DNA from: Bordetella parapertussis
Lineage (GTDB): Bacteria; Pseudomonadota; Gammaproteobacteria; Burkholderiales; Burkholderiaceae_B
Direction: 5' to 3'
Assembly: GCA_945865935.1 (NCBI GenBank)
Contig: CAMBFI010000004.1
Span: 62,001-126,000, forward strand
Length of the DNA: 64,000 nucleotides
Made by a program: the position numbers and the translations under genes. This document shows, piece by piece, positions 36,590 through 45,330 of the stretch (positions are counted from its first letter, which is position 1; each line of letters begins with the position of its first letter). Under the pieces are notes generated by a model that was given only the letters and a program-made list of their open reading frames with translations, did not search any database and was not told where the DNA came from.

Positions 36590-36841
36590 TCAACGGGTCA
36601 ATAGGTTTAACAAATATTGGCCGTAGGCGGTCTTGGCAGGCAGTTGTGCCAAGCGCTGTAGTTATTCAGCAGTCATCCATTTTTGTATGCCGGCGAGCAT
36701 TAATGAAGACAATGAGTAGAAAATCATTGGCGTGTCGTACACCGGCATCAATTGCTTTGATACGGCTAGCTCGGGTGGATAAAGCCTCGTTCCTGAGCCG
36801 CCGGCTAAAATCAAGTCCGTGCGAGTTAAAGTCATAGTCAT
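36590..36841 (-). pseudogene. rmlA: rmlA remnant: internally deleted glucose-1-phosphate thymidylyltransferase
   Basis: Reading from the ATG at 36841, codons 3-52 match the N terminus of Rml[39 protein letters not shown]. The frame then jumps directly to the C terminus (KWMTAE, a TAA stop at 36662-36664, then LQRLAQLPAKTAYGQYLLNL up to a TGA at 36590). About 200 central residues are gone and a probable Gln codon (CAA) has become TAA. No central fragment remains nearby. It lies 25 bases before the rmlC remnant, in the natural rmlA-rmlC order. Confidence 0.88.
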
Positions 36842-36917
36842 TGTGATGTGTTAGCTGCTTAAATTATAGGCTTTTGGAAGGACACAAAGTAATTTTGCTA
36901 AATCTTCTTTATATAAA

Positions 36918-37679
36918 ATGATTTATTTAAACAAAGTCCTCCCGATTTTTGTTTCGCCTCTTGGCCTAGTTCTCATATTGCTGATACTAGCCATTTATCG
37001 AAGACGACAGTCTTTTGTTATCTGCGCAGTCATCATTTTGTACTTAGCCAGCGCTCCTTTTACATCCTACTATTTGCTTAGATCAATCGAGGGGGGGGCA
37101 ATCAAGTTAATGCCCGAGGACGCACCAGAATCGGATGCAGTCGTTGTGCTTGGTGGGATGATTGATTGGGTTCAAACGAGGTCTGGTGTTGCAACAGAGT
37201 GGGGTGATCCAGACCGATTTTGGGATGGGGTGGCTCTTGTGAAGGCGAATCGAGCGCCTCTGTTAATTTTTACTGGAAGCAAGTTGCCTTGGCAACTAGG
37301 ACAGGAAACCGAAGGTGAGGTGCTCAAGAGGTACGCACAAATGTTACATGTTCCCGGACATCGAATCTTGGTGACGGATCGTGTTGAGAACACCGCTGAT
37401 GAGGCGAAGGCGGTTTCGAGATTGTTTGATTCAGCACCAAGAAGGATAATTCTAGTTACGTCGGCATTTCATATGCAGCGTGCCATGTCTTTGTTCGAGC
37501 AGGTAGGTTTTGATGTTTTTGCTTATCCGGTTGATTTTCGAGCGGCGAACCAGCTGGACGGTTGGACTGCCTTTTTGCCTAGCGCAAGCGCTCTAAGCAC
37601 AACAGATTTTTGTCTTCGGGAATGGTTTGGTCGGATGTACTATCGAATCAAATTTTATTTATCTGAACGCTATGTCTGA
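36918..37679 (+). CDS. YdcF/ElyC family (DUF218) membrane-anchored protein
   Basis: A 253-residue protein with two N-terminal helices (about 10-30 and 34-55) and a DUF218 domain: SDAVVVLGGMIDW near 72-84, FTGSKLPWQLGQETEGEVL, VENTADEAKAVSRLF and LVTSAFHMQRAMSLFEQVGF. ElyC-type members affect undecaprenyl phosphate and envelope polysaccharide metabolism in E. coli; biochemistry is unknown. It opens the long plus-strand accessory cluster and overlaps the next gene by 8 bases. It follows the divergent rmlA/rmlC scar. No clear ribosome-binding site precedes the ATG. Confidence 0.87.
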   Translation: MIYLNKVLPIFVSPLGLVLILLILAIYRRRQSFVICAVIILYLASAPFTSYYLLRSIEGGAIKLMPEDAPESDAVVVLGGMIDWVQTRSGVATEWGDPDRFWDGVALVKANRAPLLIFTGSKLPWQLGQETEGEVLKRYAQMLHVPGHRILVTDRVENTADEAKAVSRLFDSAPRRIILVTSAFHMQRAMSLFEQVGFDVFAYPVDFRAANQLDGWTAFLPSASALSTTDFCLREWFGRMYYRIKFYLSERYV

Positions 37680-38610
37680 TTTCGCTGTCGTTTTCATTGT
37701 TTTTAATCGGCCTCGCCATACGAAGGAGTCGTTCGCTTCTATTCGTGCGCAAAAACCTAGAAAACTGTTTGTCATCGCAGATGGTCCTAGAAAGGATAGC
37801 CTTGATGATTTGCAAAAGTGCTTGGCGGTTCGAGAAATCGTAGCTGAAATTGATTGGCCTTGTGAAGTTCACCGTAATTACGCGTCAGAGAATATGGGTC
37901 TTAAAAAGCGCATATCCAGCGGTTTAAATTGGGTTTTTGAGCAAGTTGAGGAAGCGATTATTCTGGAAGATGACTGTGTCCCACATCCGGATTTTTTCTG
38001 GTACTGCGAAGATTTACTTGAGCGCTATAAAAATGATCTTCGAGTGTGGGTGGTGACGGGTAATAATTTTCAACATGGAAGACAACGCGGCGAGGCATCC
38101 TATTATTTTTCTAAGTTTGGGCACTGCTGGGGGTGGGCCACCTGGCGGCGTGCTTGGCAGCAGTTCGACGGTGAAATTTCATTTTGGCCGGACTGGAAAG
38201 GCTCTTCAGATTGGAATAAAAAAATGCCCGATCCATTAGAGCGTAAGTATTGGATTGAAATTTTGGATCGTGTCTATGCGGGCAGAATTGACTCTTGGGG
38301 ATATCCATGGTTGGCGACGCTTTGGTTTCACGGCGCTCTAACGGCTATTCCTCAAGTTAATTTGGTCACCAATATTGGTGTGGGACCGGATGGGACTCAC
38401 ACTGTGGCGCTAGAGGATGAGCCTGGAATTCCCGTCAAACCATTGGGGGCGCTGTCTCATCCATTTGACATCAAGCAGAATATAGTTGCTGATCAGTATT
38501 TTTTTGATCATGACCTCGGAGGTCTAGACCAGAAGTTTCCTCGTAAGTACTTGGCATTTCCACGGCGAGTGGTAAACAAGCTAACAAGGCTGTTGAAGGG
38601 GCAGGCTTGA
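37672..38610 (+). CDS. GT2-like glycosyltransferase, HlpA-type (paralog 1 of 3)
   Basis: A 312-residue GT-A protein. It begins VVFIVFNRPRHTKESFASIR, then KLFVIADGPRKD, REIVAEIDWPCEVHRNYASE, AIILEDDCVPHPDFFWYCED (EDDC as the DxD-type metal motif), and YFSKFGHCWGWATWRRAWQQ. The same order of motifs appears in the genes at 44364 and 51161. This family is annotated variously as hemolytic protein HlpA or nucleotide-diphospho-sugar transferase; donor sugar is unknown. The ATG at 37672 overlaps the YdcF gene by 8 bases. The next gene starts at a TTG inside its stop region. Confidence 0.85.
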   Translation: MSDFAVVFIVFNRPRHTKESFASIRAQKPRKLFVIADGPRKDSLDDLQKCLAVREIVAEIDWPCEVHRNYASENMGLKKRISSGLNWVFEQVEEAIILEDDCVPHPDFFWYCEDLLERYKNDLRVWVVTGNNFQHGRQRGEASYYFSKFGHCWGWATWRRAWQQFDGEISFWPDWKGSSDWNKKMPDPLERKYWIEILDRVYAGRIDSWGYPWLATLWFHGALTAIPQVNLVTNIGVGPDGTHTVALEDEPGIPVKPLGALSHPFDIKQNIVADQYFFDHDLGGLDQKFPRKYLAFPRRVVNKLTRLLKGQA

Positions 38611-39437
38611 ATCCTAAACAAGTCGTTGTAGTGCCCCTATATAAGCCGTCGTTAACCGTAACTGAGCGGTTTTCGCTGGAAAGGACGATTGCCTTATTGT
38701 CTCAGCACGATGTTTTCATCGTGGGGCCAAAGCGACTTAAGCACTTTTTTTCTTCATTGCAACAGCAATACCCTGGGCGCTTAAAGATTCAACTATTCCC
38801 TGATCATTTTTTTGCGGATGTTGCAGGCTATAACAAACTGTTAATGTCTGAACATTTTTATGCTGTATTTGAGGACTATCAGTATTTGTTAATAGTCCAA
38901 ACAGATGCCTTGGTTTTAAAGGATGAGCTTTCAGCTTGGTGTGAGAAAGGCTATTCCTATATCGGCGCCCCGATGTTTAGGGGATTCACTACACCGCAAC
39001 AGCCCCTTAGTTTGCTCTGTGTTGGCAATGGTGGCTTCTCATTACGGAAGGTAGCTGATTTCCTAAAAGTACTTCGGCGGCCTTATTTCTTTAGAAACAA
39101 ACTAATGGAGGACTGGCCTGGTCGCTGGTGGTCCGCCGCTTATCGTTACCTTAAAGACTATTGGTGCTATTCGTATAAGAACTGTCAGGTCAATATCGCC
39201 GTAAACGAGGACCTTTTTTGGGGATTATTTGTCTCAGCACGATGCGATTACTTCTTAGTGCCTGAGCTTGACGAGGCAACTAAGTTTTCTTTTGAGACAG
39301 AGCCAGAATATTTGTATGCGCGGAACCATAGACAACTTCCTTTTGGTTGCCACGCATGGGAACGTTACGCTCCAAGCTTCTGGGAGCGCGTTTTGTCTGA
39401 ACATCAGATCGCTGTTTATTCTATAAAATCCAATTAG
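38607..39437 (+). CDS. DUF5672 family putative glycosyltransferase
   Basis: A 276-residue protein starting at a TTG that overlaps the preceding stop (TTGA), with AGGGG upstream. Conserved segments are VVVPLYKP, ERTIALLSQHDVFIVGP, GYNKLLMSEHFYAVFEDYQY, LLIVQTDALVLKDELSAWCE (a DxD-like TDA motif), YIGAPMF and NVAVNEDLFW-like AVNEDLFWG. DUF5672 proteins occur in polysaccharide loci and look like GT-A transferases, but no activity is established to my knowledge. It is the last gene before a 143-base gap. Confidence 0.8.
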   Translation: MNPKQVVVVPLYKPSLTVTERFSLERTIALLSQHDVFIVGPKRLKHFFSSLQQQYPGRLKIQLFPDHFFADVAGYNKLLMSEHFYAVFEDYQYLLIVQTDALVLKDELSAWCEKGYSYIGAPMFRGFTTPQQPLSLLCVGNGGFSLRKVADFLKVLRRPYFFRNKLMEDWPGRWWSAAYRYLKDYWCYSYKNCQVNIAVNEDLFWGLFVSARCDYFLVPELDEATKFSFETEPEYLYARNHRQLPFGCHAWERYAPSFWERVLSEHQIAVYSIKSN

Positions 39438-39580
39438 ATCAATAACTTAACAAATAAATCACTCAAAATTTTTAAGATTCGGCATGTTATGATGTAAGAC
39501 GTTTAGCCGAACATCTTGGCGGCAAAGAAGCGATTGAGATTTCTCCAAGGTTTAGCCGTTATAACGAGTCAAAATATATA

Positions 39581-40696
39581 GTGTTTTTTGTCATCCCTCA
39601 TATAGCTCTCGCCGCAGCGGGGATTGCGTCGTTGGTTATTTGTTTAGCCATTGTTTGGACGGCGCGATGGCATGGTGCTCATACTCTCGACTCCAATTCT
39701 GGCGTTCAAAAGGTTCACCATAGCCCTACCCCACGAATAGGTGGCGTAGCGATTTTGATTGGTTGCTGGATTGGCTGGTATTTTGCCCCACCAGAGATAG
39801 CCACAATGTTGGGGCCAATTATGCTTGCTTCGACGCCAGCATTTGTGGCGGGCACTGTTGAGGACATTCTTAAGCGAGGTCGTGTCACCGAAAGATTATT
39901 TGCGACATTCGCCAGTGGTGTTTTGGCGTGGTGGTTAACTGGCGACAGTTTGACCCGTGTTGGTATTGGCGGCGTCGATTGGCTTTTAACGATTACGCCA
40001 GTGTCAGTGTTATTCACGGCCTTTGCAGTTGGCGGAGTAGCGAATGCAATCAACATTATCGATGGACTGAATGGCTTAGCTGCCAGCACTGTGTTGGTGT
40101 GTTTGTCTGGTCTAGGAGTGTTAGCGTTCCTGAACGGTGATGCTGAGATGGCCAAAATCAGCTTTATTTTAGGTGGCGCGACGCTGGGTTTTCTCCTTGT
40201 TAACTACCCCTCTGGAAAAATTTTCCTTGGGGACGGGGGCGCTTATTTACTCGGTTTTCTATTGGGCTGGATGGCAGTGATGGTTGCGGTGCGCAACCCA
40301 GCCATGTCTCCTTGGGCGCCGCTATTGGCATGCGGTTATCCGATTTTAGAAGTGTTATTTTCAATGGCGCGTCGCACCGCCCGCACATTAAAACTAGGAC
40401 AACCGGATCGCCTGCATTTACATAGTCTTGTTTGGTCGCGGGTTGCTCGTAAGTGGTTAACGGGTGCCTCAGGCTTACGACAGAACTCGAGCGTTATGCC
40501 GATGATGCTCGCGTATGCCTGCATCCCGGTTGTGCTGTCGATCTGGTTTCGAAAAAATACGGTTGGGTTAATGCTTGCTTTTATCGCTTGTGCTTTACTT
40601 TATGCATTCATCTATGCGCGGCTAATACATTTCCGTTGGGCCATGCCCAAGCTTCGTCTCACAAGTCGTGAGACCAAGCCGCGTAGTGATCGCTAG
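39581..40696 (+). CDS. MraY/WecA family polyprenyl-phosphate sugar-1-phosphate transferase (copy 2)
   Basis: A 371-residue, 11-helix protein with GVQKVHHSPTPRIGGVAIL, the Asp motif VAGTVEDILKRG (VED rather than ADD), NAINIIDGLNGLA, IFLGDGGAYLLGF and HLHSLVW. It resembles WbpL/WcaJ-unrelated WecA homologs and should start a second lipid-linked glycan, distinct from that made by the enzyme at 14474. The start is a GTG at 39581 with a weak ribosome-binding site. The same frame stays open upstream to 39476 and reads as ordinary protein, but lacks any start codon (see findings). Confidence 0.88.
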   Translation: MFFVIPHIALAAAGIASLVICLAIVWTARWHGAHTLDSNSGVQKVHHSPTPRIGGVAILIGCWIGWYFAPPEIATMLGPIMLASTPAFVAGTVEDILKRGRVTERLFATFASGVLAWWLTGDSLTRVGIGGVDWLLTITPVSVLFTAFAVGGVANAINIIDGLNGLAASTVLVCLSGLGVLAFLNGDAEMAKISFILGGATLGFLLVNYPSGKIFLGDGGAYLLGFLLGWMAVMVAVRNPAMSPWAPLLACGYPILEVLFSMARRTARTLKLGQPDRLHLHSLVWSRVARKWLTGASGLRQNSSVMPMMLAYACIPVVLSIWFRKNTVGLMLAFIACALLYAFIYARLIHFRWAMPKLRLTSRETKPRSDR

Positions 40697-40707
40697 CGGA
40701 TAAAAAT

Positions 40708-41535
40708 ATGTCGACTGTTTTTTTTAATGAGCTTATTAAACAGTGTATTCGGCAGAAGCGCCCGATGTCCTTTGGCAAGTTGGGCGCGGTCGAAACAGAC
40801 TGTATAGCAAACAGCTTCGCAAATAATCAAGTGATTTGGGGAGACAATTTAGGTATCAACGCCGGTGTCTTCCCGCTTACGCAAAAAATCGTTGGCAAAT
40901 GGATAAAAGAGTATATCGACGCTGTTCGCACGCTAGATGGGTGTGTTGAATGGTGGCACGGTAAAGATACCGATCTGCTCGATAAATATAATCCGACACG
41001 ATTAATATCGAGAGAAATAGATGATTTATTGCCATTTCATCTTGGGTCGGATGCTTGGCATTATCAGTTAGGCGACAAAACGGTGTTAGTTGTTCACCCA
41101 ATGGTTGACTCAATTCAAGCTCAGGCGGATCGCTTTTCGTCCATCTGGCCGGGGGCGGCAATAAAGAAATTGATTTGTATTCAGTCCTATTATCCGCCAT
41201 GGGTAATGGCAGCGCACCCTTACAAAACCTATTTTGATTGCCTAGCGGCTATAAAAAAACAAATTGCCAAGCAGCATTTTGATTTTGCGGTTGTGGGTGC
41301 TGGTGCCTTTTCACTGCCACTATTGCGCTTTATTAAACAAATGGGCCTCCCATGTGTACATTTGGGGGGGCAAACCCAATTACTATTTGGGATACGTGGT
41401 CTGAGATGGGAAACTGAGTATTCGGAGTTATGGCGGCAGGCAAATTTTTATAACAACTCTTCTTTTTGGATAAAGCCACTACCCACAGACGTACCAGACA
41501 ACAAAGCTTTAGTTGAGAATGGATGTTACTGGTAG
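40708..41535 (+). CDS. Putative GT-D-like glycosyltransferase-domain protein
   Basis: A 275-residue protein. The N terminus [14 protein letters not shown] resembles the R/S-x-G-x-x-E opening of GT-D fold (DUF1792-like) glycosyltransferases; the middle contains [14 protein letters not shown] and [15 protein letters not shown], and the end has [17 protein letters not shown] and ENGCYW, a C-terminal pattern I associate with GT-D-like proteins of polysaccharide loci. There is no signal peptide or membrane segment. Assignment to GT-D is tentative, since I rely on short motifs. It overlaps the longer reading of the fcl frame but ends 8 bases before the preferred fcl start. Confidence 0.6.
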   Translation: MSTVFFNELIKQCIRQKRPMSFGKLGAVETDCIANSFANNQVIWGDNLGINAGVFPLTQKIVGKWIKEYIDAVRTLDGCVEWWHGKDTDLLDKYNPTRLISREIDDLLPFHLGSDAWHYQLGDKTVLVVHPMVDSIQAQADRFSSIWPGAAIKKLICIQSYYPPWVMAAHPYKTYFDCLAAIKKQIAKQHFDFAVVGAGAFSLPLLRFIKQMGLPCVHLGGQTQLLFGIRGLRWETEYSELWRQANFYNNSSFWIKPLPTDVPDNKALVENGCYW

Positions 41536-41543
41536 GAGTAGAA

Positions 41544-42527
41544 ATGGTGAAAAATACGTATATGCCTAAAATTTACGTCGCAGGTCACCGAGGGATGGTT
41601 GGCTCGGCCATCGTGCGCCAACTCATTGCGCAAGGACATCAACCCACTCAAATCGTCGGCCGTACCCATGCCGAACTCGACTTAACCGATCAGGCAGCAG
41701 TGAGAGCATTTTTTGCCTCAGAGAAGCCTGATCAAGTCTATCTGGCGGCCGCGAGAGTTGGTGGTATTCATGCCAACAACACATACCCTGCAGAATTTAT
41801 TTATGACAATTTGATGGTCCAGGCTAATGTAATTGATGCTGCTTTTCGCCAGGGCGTTAAGAAATTACTGTTTTTAGGCAGTAGTTGCATATATCCAAAG
41901 CTTGCGCCTCAACCGATGTCCGAGAATGCCTTGTTAACGGGGTTTTTAGAGCCAACGAATGAGCCGTATGCCGTAGCAAAAATTGCGGGTATCAAAATTT
42001 GTGAAAGCTATAACCGACAGTATGGTAAGGAGCATGGAGTGGACTACCGCTCTGTGATGCCAACCAATCTGTATGGCACAGGGGATAACTATCACCCAGA
42101 AAATTCCCATGTCATACCTGCACTGATCAGGCGTTTTCATGAAGCCAAAGTCTCAAATGCAGCATCGGTTTCGATTTGGGGATCAGGCAAACCTTATCGC
42201 GAGTTTCTATTTGTTGATGATATGGCTGCCGCGAGTGTTCACGTGATGAATTTAGAAAAAAAGATCTATGAGCAACATACGACACCCATGCAAAGTCACA
42301 TTAATGTGGGCTATGGATCAGATATTACGATTGGTCAATTAGCTCAAACGGTCAGCACAGTTGTTGGTTATTCGGGAGAAATCGTGTTTGATTCAACAAA
42401 GCCGGACGGCGCACCTCGAAAACTGATGGACAGTACGTTGCTGAAGAATTTAGGTTGGCAGGCTCAAGTAGGCATTCAGGATGGTTTGAAGCTCGCTTAT
42501 GCAGATTTTTTAAATCACTATCGCTAA
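41544..42527 (+). CDS. fcl: GDP-L-fucose synthase
   Basis: Fcl epimerises C3 and C5 and reduces C4 of GDP-4-keto-6-deoxy-D-mannose to give GDP-L-fucose. The 327-residue protein has [15 protein letters not shown] (NADP-binding), [43 protein letters not shown] (Y-x3-K) and [12 protein letters not shown] chose the ATG at 41544, which has AGGAG at 41534-41538; the open frame begins at 41523 but overlaps the previous gene. The partner dehydratase Gmd is 20 kb away at 19996, together with the competing Rmd. Confidence 0.95.
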   Translation: MVKNTYMPKIYVAGHRGMVGSAIVRQLIAQGHQPTQIVGRTHAELDLTDQAAVRAFFASEKPDQVYLAAARVGGIHANNTYPAEFIYDNLMVQANVIDAAFRQGVKKLLFLGSSCIYPKLAPQPMSENALLTGFLEPTNEPYAVAKIAGIKICESYNRQYGKEHGVDYRSVMPTNLYGTGDNYHPENSHVIPALIRRFHEAKVSNAASVSIWGSGKPYREFLFVDDMAAASVHVMNLEKKIYEQHTTPMQSHINVGYGSDITIGQLAQTVSTVVGYSGEIVFDSTKPDGAPRKLMDSTLLKNLGWQAQVGIQDGLKLAYADFLNHYR

Positions 42528-42536
42528 GGGACAACC

Positions 42537-44360
42537 GTGAGTATTGTTTCGGGCGTACTTGAGCCTTTTAAAAGGCTCTATGAAATATTGCCTGTAACAA
42601 GCAAGCGCGGACTGACACTTGTAGTGCTCGTTAGCCTCGTGGCCTCTCTTTTTGAAACAGCGAGCGTTGCCTCTATCCTGCCCTTCATGGCGATCGTGAT
42701 GGATCCCAGCATCCTGACGGAATATCGCTGGGCAGAAGAGTTGCTGGCTTCCTTAGGCCTTCATACGCAACAAGCTGCGATTATCGCGTCAGGTGTTTTG
42801 ACAGTATTGGTATTGGGTATTGGCAATGTGGTAACCGCTGCCAACCTTTGGCTACAAACGCGTTATCTCGCGTCGGCTAGACGTGATCTGGCGACAGAGT
42901 TGTTTACGGGCTACCTTTACTTGCCATATTCATTTCACATACAGCGCGACACTAGCTCTCTTGGTCGCGTTTTAGGAGGGGATGTTGAGTCAGCAATTGG
43001 AGGATTTTTAGCCTCACTTCTGAGCGTTATCTCAAAGGGATTGAGTGGAATCGTCTTAATTACGTTGATCGTCGTTGTAGATCCTCTCGTTGCGTTAGGC
43101 ACAGTGTTGGTTTTAGGTTGCGGTTACATGTTGGTCTACCGATTGATCCGTATCAAGCAGGTGACACTTGGCGCAAAAATGGTTCAGGCGAGCACAACGG
43201 TCGGACGTACAGCCCTTGAGGGACTCTCGGGAATCAAGGAATTGCGAGTGTTAGGTCGAGAGTATGCCTCGACAGTCGAATACAACAAATCTATGACGGA
43301 ACTGATGGCGACACAAGCATCTAATTCGTTGGCCTCAGCAATGCCGCGGTATGTAATAGAAGTGTTTGCCTATGCAGGTATCGTAGCGGTCACACTAGCG
43401 TTTGTCCTTAAAGGCGAAGGCACTGCAGCGATTCCGTCTCTGGCCCTCTATGCGCTTGCTGGGAATCGCTTGGTGCCGATCTTTCAACAGTTATTCGCAG
43501 CAGCGATTACCATCAAGTACCACACAAGAGCAGTTGAGTCCCTCGAGGCCGATCTGGCAGTCGTTCGTAACAGAAAGGCTGATACAGACGACAGTCAGAC
43601 TGACGCTTTAGTATTTAAAACAAAAATTCAACTCACTGACTTGAGTTTTAAATATCCTAGCGCTGATCGTTCAGCTTTAAAAAAAATCACGCTGACAATT
43701 CCACAGAATCAAAGTATTGGGTTGGTGGGAAAGACCGGATCAGGAAAAACAACGCTTGCTGATGTCTTGCTTGGTTTGTATCCTCCTGAAAGCGGCGAGA
43801 TTAAGATTGATGGCGTTGTACTCAATAGTCAAAATGAGCGGGCCTGGCGAAAACGTGTTGGATATGTGCCTCAAACGGTATTTTTGACAAATGCATCTAT
43901 TGAAAAAAATATCGCTTTAGGTATCGCAGATAAACAGATTGATATTGATGCAGTGAAGCGAGCTGCGAAAATGGCGCAGGCTGAAGAATTCATCAACCAA
44001 CTGCCAGATGGGTACGGAACAATCGTGGGTGAGCGGGGTGTCAAACTATCAGGAGGGCAGCGACAAAGGCTAGGCATCGCAAGGGCGCTTTATCACAACC
44101 CCGACGTTCTAGTTTTCGATGAGGCGACCAGTGCGCTTGACGGAATGACAGAAGACGCAGTGATGCAGGCAGTGCAGGATTTGAGTCAGGAACGCACAAT
44201 GATTTTAATTGCCCATCGATTACGAACAGTACAAGCCTGCGACCGTATCGTAATGTTAGACAGCGGCATGATTGTTGCTGATGGAACCTATGAGGAGCTC
44301 ATGAGCACATCAGAGCCGTTTCGGCGTCTCGCAGGTAATGGGCTGAGGGAAGTCCAATAA
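42537..44360 (+). CDS. ABC exporter (fused permease-ATPase), PglK/MsbA-like probable lipid-linked glycan flippase
   Basis: A 607-residue half-transporter starting at GTG. Residues about 20-330 form a six-helix type IV permease; the C-terminal ATPase has Walker A GLVGKTGSGKTTLADVLLG, the Q-loop VPQTVFL, signature LSGGQRQRLGIARAL, Walker B VLVFDEATSALDG and the switch His in LIAHRLRT. It is the PglK type found in glycosylation and O-antigen loci, where one homodimer flips undecaprenyl-PP-oligosaccharide. It lies in the second cluster, which shows no Wzx. A lipid A exporter role is less likely in this setting. Confidence 0.87.
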   Translation: MSIVSGVLEPFKRLYEILPVTSKRGLTLVVLVSLVASLFETASVASILPFMAIVMDPSILTEYRWAEELLASLGLHTQQAAIIASGVLTVLVLGIGNVVTAANLWLQTRYLASARRDLATELFTGYLYLPYSFHIQRDTSSLGRVLGGDVESAIGGFLASLLSVISKGLSGIVLITLIVVVDPLVALGTVLVLGCGYMLVYRLIRIKQVTLGAKMVQASTTVGRTALEGLSGIKELRVLGREYASTVEYNKSMTELMATQASNSLASAMPRYVIEVFAYAGIVAVTLAFVLKGEGTAAIPSLALYALAGNRLVPIFQQLFAAAITIKYHTRAVESLEADLAVVRNRKADTDDSQTDALVFKTKIQLTDLSFKYPSADRSALKKITLTIPQNQSIGLVGKTGSGKTTLADVLLGLYPPESGEIKIDGVVLNSQNERAWRKRVGYVPQTVFLTNASIEKNIALGIADKQIDIDAVKRAAKMAQAEEFINQLPDGYGTIVGERGVKLSGGQRQRLGIARALYHNPDVLVFDEATSALDGMTEDAVMQAVQDLSQERTMILIAHRLRTVQACDRIVMLDSGMIVADGTYEELMSTSEPFRRLAGNGLREVQ

Positions 44361-44363
44361 ACA

Positions 44364-45329
44364 ATGTTAGGTACACCAATCGCCTTCATTATTTTTAATC
44401 GCCCGCGATACACACGCCAAAGTTTTGCGCTTATTCGCGAGCAAAAACCGAGCAAGTTGTTAATCATTGCAGATGGGCCGCGCCTCGGACATCCCACAGA
44501 TAGTGAGCGTTGCCGTGAGACCCGTGAGATCGTTGCGAATATTGATTGGCCCTGCGAAGTTTTGAGAAACTACGCAGACACTAATTTGGGTTGTAAAAAC
44601 CGTGTTAGCTCTGGACTTGACTGGGTATTTGCCCAGGTAGACAAGGTAATTGTTCTTGAAGATGACTGCCTACCGAATAAAGATTTTTTTTCTTTCTGTG
44701 ATGAGCTTTTAGTTCGCTATGAAACCGACCCGCGAGTTTGGGTGATTACTGGGAATAACTTTCAAAACAGCGTGCGACGTGGCGATGCCGCTTACTATTT
44801 TTCAAAATTCAATCATTGTTGGGGTTGGGCAAGCTGGCGGCGTGCTTGGCAGCACTATCGCGTAGACATTCCATTTTGGCCGGCCTGGAAAGACACGGAA
44901 GACTGGAAAAAAAAGCTGCCGGATCCCGTTGAACGCAAAATTTGGTCCGAGTTGCTTGATGGAGTGCAGCGTGGTGATATTGATACTTGGGATTATCAGT
45001 GGACCGCGACGAGTTGGTACTTTGGAGGGCTGACAGCGACACCACAAGTGAATTTAGTTACGAATATTGGAATCGGTCCAGATGCGACCCATACGGTTGC
45101 ATCGGAAGAACAAGCGGGGCTGCCTGCGTTATCACTCGGACCCTTGACGCATCCGCGAGTTATTGAACAGGATCGTGCCGCAGATCGATACGTCTTGAAT
45201 CATAATTTTGGCGGAAGAGATCACCCGGACCGCTTACACAATCGATTTGTGAAGCGGTGGTCTCAGCTTTTACGGTCTCCCAAGTGGCTAGTAAAGAAGC
45301 TTAAACAGTACGTTCCACTAAGGTTCTGA
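44364..45329 (+). CDS. GT2-like glycosyltransferase, HlpA-type (paralog 2 of 3)
   Basis: A 321-residue protein nearly collinear with the one at 37672: IAFIIFNRPRYTRQSFALIR, LLIIADGPRLG, REIVANIDWPCEVLRNYADT, VIVLEDDCLPNKDFFSFCDE, YFSKFNHCWGWASWRRAWQH, VNLVTNIGIGPDATHT. The similarity runs over the whole length, indicating gene duplication or parallel acquisition. It sits 3 bases after the ABC exporter and 1 base before the AsnB-like gene, so it is part of the same operon. Donor and acceptor are unknown. Confidence 0.85.
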   Translation: MLGTPIAFIIFNRPRYTRQSFALIREQKPSKLLIIADGPRLGHPTDSERCRETREIVANIDWPCEVLRNYADTNLGCKNRVSSGLDWVFAQVDKVIVLEDDCLPNKDFFSFCDELLVRYETDPRVWVITGNNFQNSVRRGDAAYYFSKFNHCWGWASWRRAWQHYRVDIPFWPAWKDTEDWKKKLPDPVERKIWSELLDGVQRGDIDTWDYQWTATSWYFGGLTATPQVNLVTNIGIGPDATHTVASEEQAGLPALSLGPLTHPRVIEQDRAADRYVLNHNFGGRDHPDRLHNRFVKRWSQLLRSPKWLVKKLKQYVPLRF

Positions 45330-45330
45330 C

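Noticed and set aside
39438-39580. TATGAT near 39488 as a promoter for the second WecA gene
   Set aside because: No convincing -35 and the stretch reads as coding-like sequence in the WecA frame; left as an observation only.
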